Under the pieces are notes generated by a model. The model was not told the origin of the DNA and did not search any database. It was given only the letters and a program-made list of their open reading frames with translations. Shown here one piece after another: positions 1-6,579 of a DNA stretch of 15,051 nt. Numbering within the stretch: position 1 is the stretch's first letter; each line of letters starts with the position of its first letter. This stretch comes from Actinomycetota bacterium (GTDB lineage: Bacteria > Actinomycetota > Actinomycetes > Nanopelagicales > Nanopelagicaceae), in assembly GCA_947480465.1 (NCBI GenBank), contig CANKCT010000005.1:1-15051 (forward strand), in the 5' to 3' direction. A program made the translations under genes and the position numbers.

Positions 1-1
1 A

Positions 2-640
2 GGCGAAAATAAAAAGCTTAGGAAAGTTCGTAAAAACTTAAAAACTGCCGATGCCTCAATTGCTGGTTTCACATTACTTTTGGGACTGCGTAAAAATGGA
101 AGTCCGAAATTGAGTCACCACACTATTTTGTTCCCAGAAGATTATGACGCTGAATTCAACGCAATTTTTAATGACAGAACTCCCGTAGATAAACCAACAA
201 TTTATATCTGTTCTCCTGATGATGAAACCATGGTGAAAAACCCTGATCTTGAAAGTTGGAGTGTGCTGGTAAATGCACCTTTCCATGGGGCAAATGGATT
301 TGATTGGAGTGACGAAAAATTTGCTAAAGATTACGCACAAAAGATTATCGATCAAATTGAAGCTAGAGGAATTCCCGTTCGCGAAAGGTTGGAATCTCTA
401 ACAATTAGAACTCCAGCAGATCTGGAAACCTCAGCAAATGCCCCTGGCGGATCTATTTATGGGACATCGAGTAATGGTGCTAGAGCCGCATTTATGCGAG
501 CAAAAAACCGCTCTCCCATAAAGAACCTCTTTTGTGTTGGCGGTTCAGCTCACCCTGGTGGCGGACTTCCATTGGTTGGGATGAGTGGTGAAATTGTGGC
601 TAATGCAATTGTGAGCGGGCGAAACGCACAACCAGAATAA
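2..640 (+). CDS. CrtI/CrtD-family carotenoid desaturase, C-terminal part (5' end outside window)
   Basis: The open frame enters from the left edge and ends at a TAA at 638-640, so only the last ~212 residues are present; the N-terminal FAD-binding Rossmann motif is missing only because of the window edge. Visible family marks are a SIAGFTLLLGL segment (near 56-88) before a KLSHHTILF stretch, a TPADLE...APGGSIYG segment, and the C-terminal FAD-contact region FCVGGSAHPGGGLPLVGMSG near residues 175-200. These fit the phytoene-desaturase superfamily of membrane-associated FAD oxidoreductases. The HPGGGLPLVG form is more like CrtD-type (3,4-desaturase of acyclic or hydroxylated carotenoids) than the CrtI encoded at 2473, which has PGVGVPMVL. 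It is therefore a second desaturase and probably acts on a later carotenoid intermediate; the exact substrate cannot be read from the sequence. Its 3' end overlaps the convergent gene by 41 nt. Confidence 0.85.
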   Translation, partial: GENKKLRKVRKNLKTADASIAGFTLLLGLRKNGSPKLSHHTILFPEDYDAEFNAIFNDRTPVDKPTIYICSPDDETMVKNPDLESWSVLVNAPFHGANGFDWSDEKFAKDYAQKIIDQIEARGIPVRERLESLTIRTPADLETSANAPGGSIYGTSSNGARAAFMRAKNRSPIKNLFCVGGSAHPGGGLPLVGMSGEIVANAIVSGRNAQPE

Positions 641-1235
641 AACTTACAATTTGTACAATAAAGAATCCAAAAGCAACGAATTCAATCCCGGGAATACTTA
701 ACTGGAACATTACTAAAGTGACAAAAAGGAAACTTGCACGGACTGGTCGTTCGGCCGGGGTGACGACACCAATCTCTGAAACATTTAATGAACTCAATTT
801 GGCACGTGCATACTCTTGAAATGCCGCAACACTCCAAAGAGACACAGCCAACCAGGCAGGAATCCCAATCACATACAAGGCGTAAAGCCAGAATGCCTCA
901 CTTATTCGATCAACAACTGAATCCAGAGTTGCACCCCAAGCACTCTCACGCTTTTGGAAGATTGCAACACTGCCATCGATGCCATCACAAAAGAGAGAAA
1001 ATACAAGAAAGACTAGAGCCCACCATGAAGTTGCCGTGAAAGCCGTGATTACCGCACTTATAAGCCCAAGAATCGTCAAAGCATTAGGGGAAATCCTCAA
1101 TAAAGTCGCAATTAATCCAAAACGATATGAAATCTTAAGCCACCAAGCAACAACCCCACTGACAGGTGCATCGCTATGCAAACTGCTCCACTTTGCATAG
1201 AACTCTTCTTTGGTAAGCATTATTAAAGTTTCCAT
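600..1235 (-). CDS. CDP-alcohol phosphatidyltransferase-family membrane protein with altered motif
   Basis: This 211-residue, strongly hydrophobic protein has several predicted membrane helices (roughly residues 50-80, 110-145 and 165-205). It carries the CDP-alcohol phosphotransferase signature Dx2DGx2ARx8Gx3Dx3D at residues 84-109: D84, D87, G88, A91, G101, D105 and D109 are all in register. The Arg after Ala is replaced by Ile92. The family transfers a phospho-alcohol from a CDP-activated donor to an acceptor alcohol in the cytoplasmic membrane, as in phosphatidylglycerophosphate or phosphatidylinositol phosphate synthase. The four catalytic/metal Asp are kept, so activity is possible, but the substrate is unknown. 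ATG at 1235 is taken as the start; ATG at 1220 (MLTKEEF...), preceded by a GGAAA stretch, is an equally good alternative. It sits between carotenoid genes, is divergent from crtE and is convergent with the desaturase. Confidence 0.82.
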   Translation of the reverse strand: METLIMLTKEEFYAKWSSLHSDAPVSGVVAWWLKISYRFGLIATLLRISPNALTILGLISAVITAFTATSWWALVFLVFSLFCDGIDGSVAIFQKRESAWGATLDSVVDRISEAFWLYALYVIGIPAWLAVSLWSVAAFQEYARAKLSSLNVSEIGVVTPAERPVRASFLFVTLVMFQLSIPGIEFVAFGFFIVQIVSFILVVRFARSQLH

Positions 1236-1374
1236 TAATCTCTTTAGAGGATGATGTGCTGCTCATAGTATAGAAGCCTTGAAAGCGCCGTAAGTCCCGG
1301 ACATATTAACCGGAGATTTGGGTCTGTTTTTTCGCCAAGCCCTTGCTGGGCTTTCCGAAGTGCGAACTACCACC
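1236..1374. promoter_or_regulatory. Divergent intergenic/5' leader region upstream of crtE
   Basis: This region separates the minus-strand CDP-alcohol gene from crtE. On the plus strand TTGAAA (1279-1284) could be a -35 box, with TATTAA (1304-1309, spacer 19) or CATATT (1302-1307, spacer 17) as -10. A perfect 6-bp hairpin (1337-1353) lies downstream, inside what would be the leader if crtE starts at ATG 1375. No clear repressor operator was recognised. Promoter assignment is by eye and weak. Confidence 0.35.
1337..1353 (+). other. Perfect stem-loop in the presumed crtE leader
   Basis: AAGCCC (1337-1342), a 5-nt loop TTGCT, and GGGCTT (1348-1353) form a perfect 6-bp stem, 21 nt before the ATG at 1375. 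It could act in the mRNA leader, as an attenuator-like or stabilising element, if translation starts at 1375. If a TTG at 1318 is the start it is merely coding sequence. No T-run long enough for a convincing intrinsic terminator follows. Confidence 0.4.
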
Positions 1375-2472
1375 ATGAACGGGTACCGTTATGGAGTGAG
1401 TTTAGAGGCGAAGGCAGCATTGCAGGAGATTCGTGATGCAGTAGAGATTGAGTTGGCAAGTTTTCTGACCCAGCAATCTGATTATCTAAAAACCATTTCA
1501 AGTGACCTAATTCCAGTCTCTCATTCATTGTCTTCATTTCTGCTAGACAGCGGAAAAAGACTAAGGCCACTTTTTGCTTACACCGGATGCCTAAGTGCTG
1601 GCATTAATCCACAAACTCCAACAATAAAAGCAATCGCAAGTTTGGAGTTATTGCAGGCTTGTGCGCTTATCCATGATGATTTAATGGACGGATCAGATAC
1701 CAGAAGAGGAAAGCCCTCTATACATCGACACTTTGAATCTATGCATGTCCAAGATGAGCTTGAGGGTTTCGCCCCAGCTTACGGCTTAGCCGCCGCAGTG
1801 CTATTGGGAGATTTAGCTTTAGTATGGTCAAACCAGATGCTCAATGCAGCGGGACTTACATCTATACAGTTGCAAGATGTACTTCCTATCCACGATGAAA
1901 TGCGTGTTGAGTTAATGGCCGGACAATTTTTGGATATTCATGAACAAACTCAAAAAACTACCAACTTGCCTCGCTCGCAAAAAATAGCGCGTTACAAATC
2001 AGGAAAATACACGATTGAACGCCCACTTCATATCGGAGCTGCGCTATCAGGGAATCAATCTCCCGAACTACTCGCGGCCCTTTCTGCATACGGACTTCCC
2101 CTTGGCGAAGCATTTCAATATCGTGATGATTTATTGGGTGTTTTTGGTGATCCAAGCGTTACGGGTAAGCCCACAGGCGATGATTTGCGTGAAGGAAAAC
2201 GTACAGTGCTTATTGCGCTAACGGATGCCGCATGCAGCGAAGTGATGCGTGAAGAAAGTAGAAAATACTTTGGTGCAGCAGAATTGGATTCTCATGGAAT
2301 CTCTGTTTTACAAGAGATTATTGTCTCAACGGGAGCTAAAGAAAAACTCGAAACAATGATTGATCAACTCACTGATGAGGCTCTTCGAGCGGCTGAGAAT
2401 GAACTTATTGCGCCAGCTGCTCATCCGTTACTGCTTGAATTAGCTAAAATTGCAACAAAGAGGAGCACATAA
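1375..2472 (+). CDS. crtE: Geranylgeranyl diphosphate synthase (polyprenyl synthetase)
   Basis: This all-alpha trans-prenyltransferase condenses isopentenyl diphosphate with allylic diphosphates to give GGPP, the entry compound for carotenoids. The first Asp-rich motif is DDLMD (residues 101-105) followed by RRGKPSIH. The second region is RDDLLGVFGD (DDLLG 251-255) followed by GKPTGDDLREGKRT, a form common in actinobacterial IdsA/CrtE enzymes, where the last Asp of DDxxD is replaced by Gly. Length is 365 residues from ATG 1375, normal for the group. The frame stays open to a TTG at 1318 (384 residues) and includes a GTG at 1360; ATG 1375 is preferred because the extra N-terminus looks non-conserved and the GGAG before TTG 1318 is only 2 nt away. 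No good ribosome-binding site precedes 1375 either, so the start is uncertain. It is the first gene of crtE-crtI-crtB; its stop codon abuts the crtI ATG. Confidence 0.93.
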   Translation: MNGYRYGVSLEAKAALQEIRDAVEIELASFLTQQSDYLKTISSDLIPVSHSLSSFLLDSGKRLRPLFAYTGCLSAGINPQTPTIKAIASLELLQACALIHDDLMDGSDTRRGKPSIHRHFESMHVQDELEGFAPAYGLAAAVLLGDLALVWSNQMLNAAGLTSIQLQDVLPIHDEMRVELMAGQFLDIHEQTQKTTNLPRSQKIARYKSGKYTIERPLHIGAALSGNQSPELLAALSAYGLPLGEAFQYRDDLLGVFGDPSVTGKPTGDDLREGKRTVLIALTDAACSEVMREESRKYFGAAELDSHGISVLQEIIVSTGAKEKLETMIDQLTDEALRAAENELIAPAAHPLLLELAKIATKRST

Positions 2473-3957
2473 ATGGTCGCACGGGTAAAGGGTCCAACGG
2501 ATCATGTCGTAATCGTTGGTGCGGGATTAGCCGGACTGAGCGCTGCCCTGCGATTAGCGGGTGCTGGTCGAAAAGTAACTGTCATTGAACGTGAGCTGGT
2601 GCCGGGTGGACGAAATGGCCTCCTCAATAAAGACGGTTACGCCTTTGATACTGGGCCGTCTGTTTTAACTATGCCATCACTCATTCAAGATGCTTTTAGT
2701 TGCGTAGGTGAGGATATGAAGGATTGGTTGGAACTAAAACCTGTTGCTCCTTTGTACCGTGCTTACTATGCAGATGGCTCTCAACTTGATGTGCATGCAA
2801 ATACGCAGGAAATGGAAGCGGAGATAGCTGCAAAAATTAGTCCAAGTGAAGCTGCGGGATATGCGCGGTATGTCGATTTCGTAACAAAGCTATACAAATA
2901 CGAAATGAATGATTTTATTGATCGCAACATTGACTCACCTCTAAACTTACTTACCCCCAACCTTGCGCGCTTAATAGCCTTGGGTGGATTTCGTCGTTTA
3001 GCGCCTAAAGTCAGTCAATTTATGAAGGACCCACGACTACAAAAGGTTTACTCGTTCCAAGCTATGTATGCGGGTGTCAGCCCTCAGCAAGCTCTTGCAA
3101 TTTATGCCGTCATTGCATACATGGACTCTGTCAATGGTGTCTTCTTTCCTAAGGGAGGAATGCACGCCGTTCCTCGTGCACTTGCGGCTGCTGCAACTAA
3201 ACACGGTGTTGAATTCAAATATGGAACTACAGTCTCAAAAGTTGAAGTATCCAATGGCCGAGCAAAAGCTGTTCTTACAGAAGATGGACAGCGTATTGAA
3301 TGTGACGCTGTTATTTTGAATCCAGATTTACCTGTGGCATGGCGAGACTTGTTGGGTAAAACTCCCCTGTCGGTAAAGCGATTGAACTATTCACCTTCTT
3401 GCGTCACCTTGCTAGTCGGGTCCTCAAAGAACTATGACTTCGCTGCTCACCACAATATCCATTTTGGTGAATCATGGGATGGCGTTTTTGATGAATTAAT
3501 TAAGCAGAAGAAGTTAATGTCTGATCCAAGTGTGTTAGTAACAATTCCATCATTAGATGATCCCTCCTTGGCTCCTCCAGGTAAGAATTCGTACTATGTG
3601 CTTTTCCCAACTCCAAATCTCGATGCCGATATTGATTGGACTACTCAGGCGAAGCCATACCGAGATCACATGGTAGAGACGTTAGAAAAACGAGGTTACA
3701 CCGGCTTTGGCGATGCAATTGAAACCGAGGTATTAACTACTCCATTAGATTGGCAGGCCCAAGGGATGGAACGCGGTGCACCATTTGCTAGTGCACATAC
3801 ATTTTTCCAAACCGGTCCCTTTAGGCCTCGCAATATGGCGGCAGGGATTGAAAATGTTGTTTTTGCCGGTTCTGGTACGCAGCCAGGTGTTGGTGTTCCG
3901 ATGGTTTTAATCTCAGGACGACTTGCTGCCGAACGCATTGTTGGTCCGGTTAAATAA
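2473..3957 (+). CDS. crtI: Phytoene desaturase (lycopene-forming type)
   Basis: This 494-residue FAD-dependent, membrane-associated desaturase converts colourless phytoene to lycopene. The N-terminal dinucleotide-binding fold shows VVIVGAGLAGLSAA (GxGxxG at residues 16-21) and an acidic end of beta-2 (VIE, E39), then the PGGRNG motif typical of CrtI. The C-terminal FAD/membrane region reads PGVGVPMVLISGRLAAERI. Length is usual for bacterial CrtI. The start is firm: ATG immediately follows the crtE stop and AGGAG (2461-2465) lies 7 nt upstream, giving strong translational coupling. The number of desaturation steps cannot be read from sequence, but a lycopene cyclase next door makes four steps the simplest reading. 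Confidence 0.96.
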   Translation: MVARVKGPTDHVVIVGAGLAGLSAALRLAGAGRKVTVIERELVPGGRNGLLNKDGYAFDTGPSVLTMPSLIQDAFSCVGEDMKDWLELKPVAPLYRAYYADGSQLDVHANTQEMEAEIAAKISPSEAAGYARYVDFVTKLYKYEMNDFIDRNIDSPLNLLTPNLARLIALGGFRRLAPKVSQFMKDPRLQKVYSFQAMYAGVSPQQALAIYAVIAYMDSVNGVFFPKGGMHAVPRALAAAATKHGVEFKYGTTVSKVEVSNGRAKAVLTEDGQRIECDAVILNPDLPVAWRDLLGKTPLSVKRLNYSPSCVTLLVGSSKNYDFAAHHNIHFGESWDGVFDELIKQKKLMSDPSVLVTIPSLDDPSLAPPGKNSYYVLFPTPNLDADIDWTTQAKPYRDHMVETLEKRGYTGFGDAIETEVLTTPLDWQAQGMERGAPFASAHTFFQTGPFRPRNMAAGIENVVFAGSGTQPGVGVPMVLISGRLAAERIVGPVK

Positions 3958-4830
3958 ATGAATGAGCTCCAAGCATCTTATGCGGAGTGCAAAAGATTAA
4001 ATGCTTTGCATGGAAAAACCTATTACTTGGCAACTTTATTACTCCCTAAATCTAAACGGCAGTACGTTCACGCCCTATATGGATTTGCTCGATACGCCGA
4101 TGAAATTGTTGATGATTTAGAATCCGAACTCAGCACTCAAGAGAAATCTGAAGCGCTTGATATTTGGGGTAAGAAAATTCTCAGTGACTTAAAATCAGGA
4201 GTAAGCGATGATGCTATCGGGCGTGCACTCATTGATACTGTGAATAAATTTCAAATACCACATGAGCATTTTGAAGCATTTTTGCGCTCAATGACTATGG
4301 ACTTAACTGTGCAGGAGTACGAAACTTACGATGATTTATTGGAGTATGTGTACGGTTCGGCTGCAGTAATCGGCCTTGAAATGATCCCAGTTCTTGGTTT
4401 TAGTGACATTGCTGCATTTGAGTCAGCTAAAAAACTTGGAATAGCGTTTCAGCTAGCTAACTTTATTCGTGATGTCGGTGAAGATCTAGACAGAGGTCGA
4501 ATCTATCTTCCTATTCAAGAGCTTGCGCAATTTGGGGTCTCTCGCGAAATGTTAGAAGCGCGGGTATTAACTCCCCAAATTATTGAGGCGTTAAAATTTC
4601 AGATAGCACGTGTGAGAAGACTTCAAGTAGAGGCAACTCCCGGAATTCAACTACTTGATGCCTCGAGTCGTCCTTGTATTCAAGCTGCCAGTAGTTTGTA
4701 CTGTGGAATTGTTGATGAGGTAGAGAAAATCGGTTACGACATTTTTAACAGACGTGCAAAGACTTCGACTCTCCGACGTCTGCGTGTGGCTAGTGTTGCT
4801 TATCTGAAACGCCTAATCGTATCCAACTAG
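3958..4830 (+). CDS. crtB: Phytoene synthase
   Basis: CrtB joins two GGPP head to head to give 15-cis-phytoene, the committed carotenoid step. Both Mg-diphosphate-binding Asp motifs of squalene/phytoene synthases are intact: DEIVD (residues 48-52, within YGFARYADEIVDD) and DVGED (172-176, within NFIRDVGEDLDRGRIYLP). Length (290 residues) is typical. The ATG directly follows the crtI stop, so crtE-crtI-crtB is one transcription and translation unit although the enzyme order in the pathway is E-B-I. The last 41 nt overlap the 3' end of crtYd on the other strand, and no room remains for a separate terminator between the convergent units. Confidence 0.96.
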   Translation: MNELQASYAECKRLNALHGKTYYLATLLLPKSKRQYVHALYGFARYADEIVDDLESELSTQEKSEALDIWGKKILSDLKSGVSDDAIGRALIDTVNKFQIPHEHFEAFLRSMTMDLTVQEYETYDDLLEYVYGSAAVIGLEMIPVLGFSDIAAFESAKKLGIAFQLANFIRDVGEDLDRGRIYLPIQELAQFGVSREMLEARVLTPQIIEALKFQIARVRRLQVEATPGIQLLDASSRPCIQAASSLYCGIVDEVEKIGYDIFNRRAKTSTLRRLRVASVAYLKRLIVSN

Positions 4831-5092
4831 TTAAAGTTCCAAGCACTAACGCAAACCCAAAAAGCAAATCTTCAACAGGAGCAGATGCAATGCGAATTCC
4901 AATAATTGCATCTGGGTGATACATAACTATATTCCTTGAGGTCAACCACCAATTAGTGAGTAATTGAAAAAGCAAAATAATCCCGTATGACGTCCAAAAA
5001 ACTCTACGACGCAATAATTGTCTCTCAGTTATGAACAAATCAAGGATGATTGCACAAACAACTCCAAAGATAGCTAACTGGGTATAAGTCAC
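4790..5092 (-). CDS. crtYd: Lycopene cyclase subunit CrtYd-type
   Basis: This small three-helix membrane protein (about 100 residues) is one half of the heterodimeric lycopene cyclase found in actinobacteria. The diagnostic motif is APVEDLLFGF near its C-terminus, matching the PxE(E/D)xxF signature of the lycopene cyclase domain; the LDLFI...LLRRRVFW segment is also family-like. The start is chosen as GTG 5092, giving VTYTQLAIFG at the N-terminus. It lies 2 nt after the crtYc stop (TAGAAGTG) and is preceded by GGCGGG. The frame is open to a TTG at 5107, which would overlap crtYc by 13 nt. Together the subunits cyclise the psi ends of lycopene; beta versus epsilon ring specificity cannot be read safely. 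The 3' end overlaps crtB by 41 nt. Confidence 0.9.
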   Translation of the reverse strand: MTYTQLAIFGVVCAIILDLFITERQLLRRRVFWTSYGIILLFQLLTNWWLTSRNIVMYHPDAIIGIRIASAPVEDLLFGFALVLGTLTSWIRLGVSDKQH

Positions 5093-5094
5093 TT

Positions 5095-5415
5095 CTAAAC
5101 CCGCCAATGTTTCTTAACGGTCCGCACGGCCTCGATTGTCATAATTGCTGCGATAGGGACAACAATAAAAAAGAGATACTCTTCTAACGGAATACAGAAT
5201 GGTCCGTAGAGACCTAAGATTTGATTCTCATCAAATCGCCAATGTCCACTTCGTATTGCATAGGCATCCCAAGCAATGAAGAGCAAGGCAACTGGTGCAA
5301 TAGCCTTTAAAACACGCTTAAATCTTCTCAAAACTCCAACTTTCAAAAAAATCTCAAGCCAGAATGAACCCACGACAGTGAAGATAATCATCGCCATATA
5401 ACCAAACTTCAACAC
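5095..5415 (-). CDS. crtYc: Lycopene cyclase subunit CrtYc-type
   Basis: This 106-residue, three-helix membrane protein forms the other half of the heterodimeric lycopene cyclase. Residues 75-83 read IPLEEYLFF, the PxEE catalytic-type motif (P76, E78, E79) of the family, followed by a hydrophobic helix. GAGs or fusions of Yc and Yd are known as single proteins in archaea and fungi; here they are separate and consecutive. The start is GTG 5415: a TAGCGT box lies 6 nt before it on the minus strand and no Shine-Dalgarno is seen, consistent with a leaderless message. An in-frame ATG at 5397 is the alternative. Opposite orientation to crtEIB means cyclisation can be controlled separately from lycopene formation. 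Confidence 0.91.
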   Translation of the reverse strand: MLKFGYMAMIIFTVVGSFWLEIFLKVGVLRRFKRVLKAIAPVALLFIAWDAYAIRSGHWRFDENQILGLYGPFCIPLEEYLFFIVVPIAAIMTIEAVRTVKKHWRV

Positions 5416-5421
5416 GGGATA

Positions 5422-5427
5422 ACGCTA
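5422..5427 (-). promoter_or_regulatory. Putative -10 box for leaderless crtYc
   Basis: On the minus strand TAGCGT is followed by 6 nt and then the GTG start of crtYc. The TAnnnT box with 6-7 nt to the start recurs at four other genes in the window. It partly overlaps a plus-strand TACTCT (5426-5431) that could serve the riboswitch transcript, so the two divergent promoters may share bases. No -35 box was recognised. Confidence 0.45.
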
Positions 5428-5437
5428 CTCTATGACG

Positions 5438-5519
5438 CACGGGAGCCGCTAAAGGCTGAGAGGGTCTGAAATTCAGACCGACCGTTTGACCAATCCGATA
5501 ATGCGGATTTGGAAAGGAA
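5438..5519 (+). promoter_or_regulatory. TPP riboswitch (THI element)
   Basis: The aptamer core is clear. CGGGAGCC (5440-5447) and the loop GCTAAA lead into GGC and the invariant CUGAGA (5455-5460). An optional P3a hairpin follows: GGTCTGA (5463-5469) pairs with TCAGACC (5473-5479). P2 closes as CGG with CCG (5482-5484). The second arm is TTTGACC (5485-5491), then AATCCG-ATAATG-CGGATT (5492-5509), which is the P5 stem with the conserved pyrophosphate-sensing loop, and then GGAAAG. A conventional P1 stem is not evident. The 3' end GGAAAGGAA carries the ribosome-binding site of the following gene, so translational control by sequestration is likely; no terminator hairpin is visible. TPP riboswitches repress thiamine synthesis or uptake genes when TPP is plentiful. 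Confidence 0.9.
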
Positions 5520-5525
5520 ATGACG

Positions 5526-6101
5526 ATGTCAATAATTGTTTTTACTGCCTGGGGCTACCAAGTTTCACTACTTGAACTCTTGGCTGCAGTTACTTCATTT
5601 GTGGGTGTGTGGCTCGGCACAACGGGCAAGCGCATCACGTGGCCATGGTGGGCAGCAAGTAGTTTCCTTTATTTGATATTTTTCTATCAGGCCGATTTAT
5701 TCGCTAGTTCCGCACTTCAAATCGTTTTTATTGTGGCCGCATTCTGGGGTTGGCGCGACTGGGCACCTACCGGTGCCAAACCTGGCACACTTTCAGCGCG
5801 CAATAGAACACTGTGGGTGATTGCAACTCTGGTCTCAGTTTCTTTGCTCACGCCCGTGCTCGCGCACATCGGAGCTGCGGCTACTGGGTCGGATGCATTT
5901 TTATTAGTTGCAAGTTTAGTTGCACAGATTCTAATGATCTATGAGAAGACCGAAGCTTGGGTAGTCTGGCTAATTGTTGATGCAGCTGGAACTCTTCAAT
6001 ATGCAATGCTTGGCTATTGGTTTACTGCAGTGTTGTATTTCGCTTTTACTTTAATCGCAATTCTTGGATGGAAAAGATGGAATGACACTTATAGCCATTG
6101 A
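5526..6101 (+). CDS. pnuT: PnuC-family transporter, probably thiamine-specific (PnuT)
   Basis: This ~191-residue integral membrane protein has about seven hydrophobic helices. PnuC-family marks are QIVFIVAAFWGWRDW (the WGWxxW motif), AQILMIYEKTEAWVVWLIVD in the middle, and a second tryptophan motif, GWKRW, near the C-terminus. PnuC carriers move vitamins by facilitated diffusion: nicotinamide riboside for PnuC, riboflavin for PnuX and thiamine for PnuT. Family alone does not settle the substrate, but the TPP riboswitch immediately upstream makes thiamine by far the most likely. ATG 5526 is preferred over ATG 5520 because AAGGA at 5514-5518 has better spacing (7 nt rather than 1). Its 3' end overlaps a kinase gene by 20 nt, the expected partner for metabolic trapping. 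Confidence 0.88.
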   Translation: MSIIVFTAWGYQVSLLELLAAVTSFVGVWLGTTGKRITWPWWAASSFLYLIFFYQADLFASSALQIVFIVAAFWGWRDWAPTGAKPGTLSARNRTLWVIATLVSVSLLTPVLAHIGAAATGSDAFLLVASLVAQILMIYEKTEAWVVWLIVDAAGTLQYAMLGYWFTAVLYFAFTLIAILGWKRWNDTYSH

Positions 6102-6573
6102 TGGCCCAGCCGGTGCTGGAAAGACAACTTTAGCTGCGAAGTTACATGGAGAATTTTCAAAGGAGAAAACTCTCCATGTCATACATATGGATGACTTATA
6201 CTCTGGATGGGACAATGCTCTTGGCCCACAGTTAACTGCAATTCTTGGCGATATTGTTAACGCATTCTCGGCTCAAGTTGAATTTACTGTTCCAATTTAT
6301 AACTGGGTAAATAAATCCTTCGACAGCTCACGCACTTATGAACCAACAGAAGTCCTTATAATAGAAGGTGTAGGTGCTGCTCAAAAAGTAGTGAGAGATT
6401 CAGGCGCAGTTATATACTGGCTTGATGTCGATCCTGAAGTTGGCCTAGCTCGTGTTCTCAAAAGAGACGGCTATGAAATTGAAATTCAGATGCGACAGTG
6501 GCAAATTGATCAAGCGCGACACTTTATGAGTGATGAAACTCGCACCTTTGCCGATTATCTGCTTACTTCATAG
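6082..6573 (+). CDS. Uridine-kinase-like P-loop kinase, candidate vitamin (thiamine) kinase
   Basis: This 163-residue soluble protein has a Walker A motif GPAGAGKTT (residues 8-16). It also has HMDDLYSGW (36-43, like the acidic substrate-binding segment of uridine kinases), PIYNW (71-75), a Walker B-like strand VLIIEGVGA (91-99), and a lid-type segment ARVLKRD. This is the uridine kinase/nucleoside kinase branch of P-loop kinases, which also includes eukaryotic nicotinamide riboside kinases. ATG 6082 is preferred over a TTG at 6064. It overlaps pnuT by 20 nt and must be co-transcribed under the TPP riboswitch, so the best guess is phosphorylation of the vitamin brought in by the transporter. 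It resembles neither ThiN/TPK nor the aminoglycoside-phosphotransferase-like ThiK. Alternatives are nicotinamide riboside kinase or a nucleoside kinase. The substrate is an inference from context. Confidence 0.8.
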   Translation: MTLIAIDGPAGAGKTTLAAKLHGEFSKEKTLHVIHMDDLYSGWDNALGPQLTAILGDIVNAFSAQVEFTVPIYNWVNKSFDSSRTYEPTEVLIIEGVGAAQKVVRDSGAVIYWLDVDPEVGLARVLKRDGYEIEIQMRQWQIDQARHFMSDETRTFADYLLTS

Positions 6574-6579
6574 CCTTGT

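Noticed and set aside
788..1200. Two short plus-strand frames within the CDP-alcohol gene
   Set aside because: Low-complexity, His/Arg-rich shadows of a membrane protein gene whose signature motif is on the other strand.
6064..6081. TTG start for the P-loop kinase
   Set aside because: ATG at 6082 places the Walker A strand at the usual distance from the N-terminus and still overlaps pnuT.
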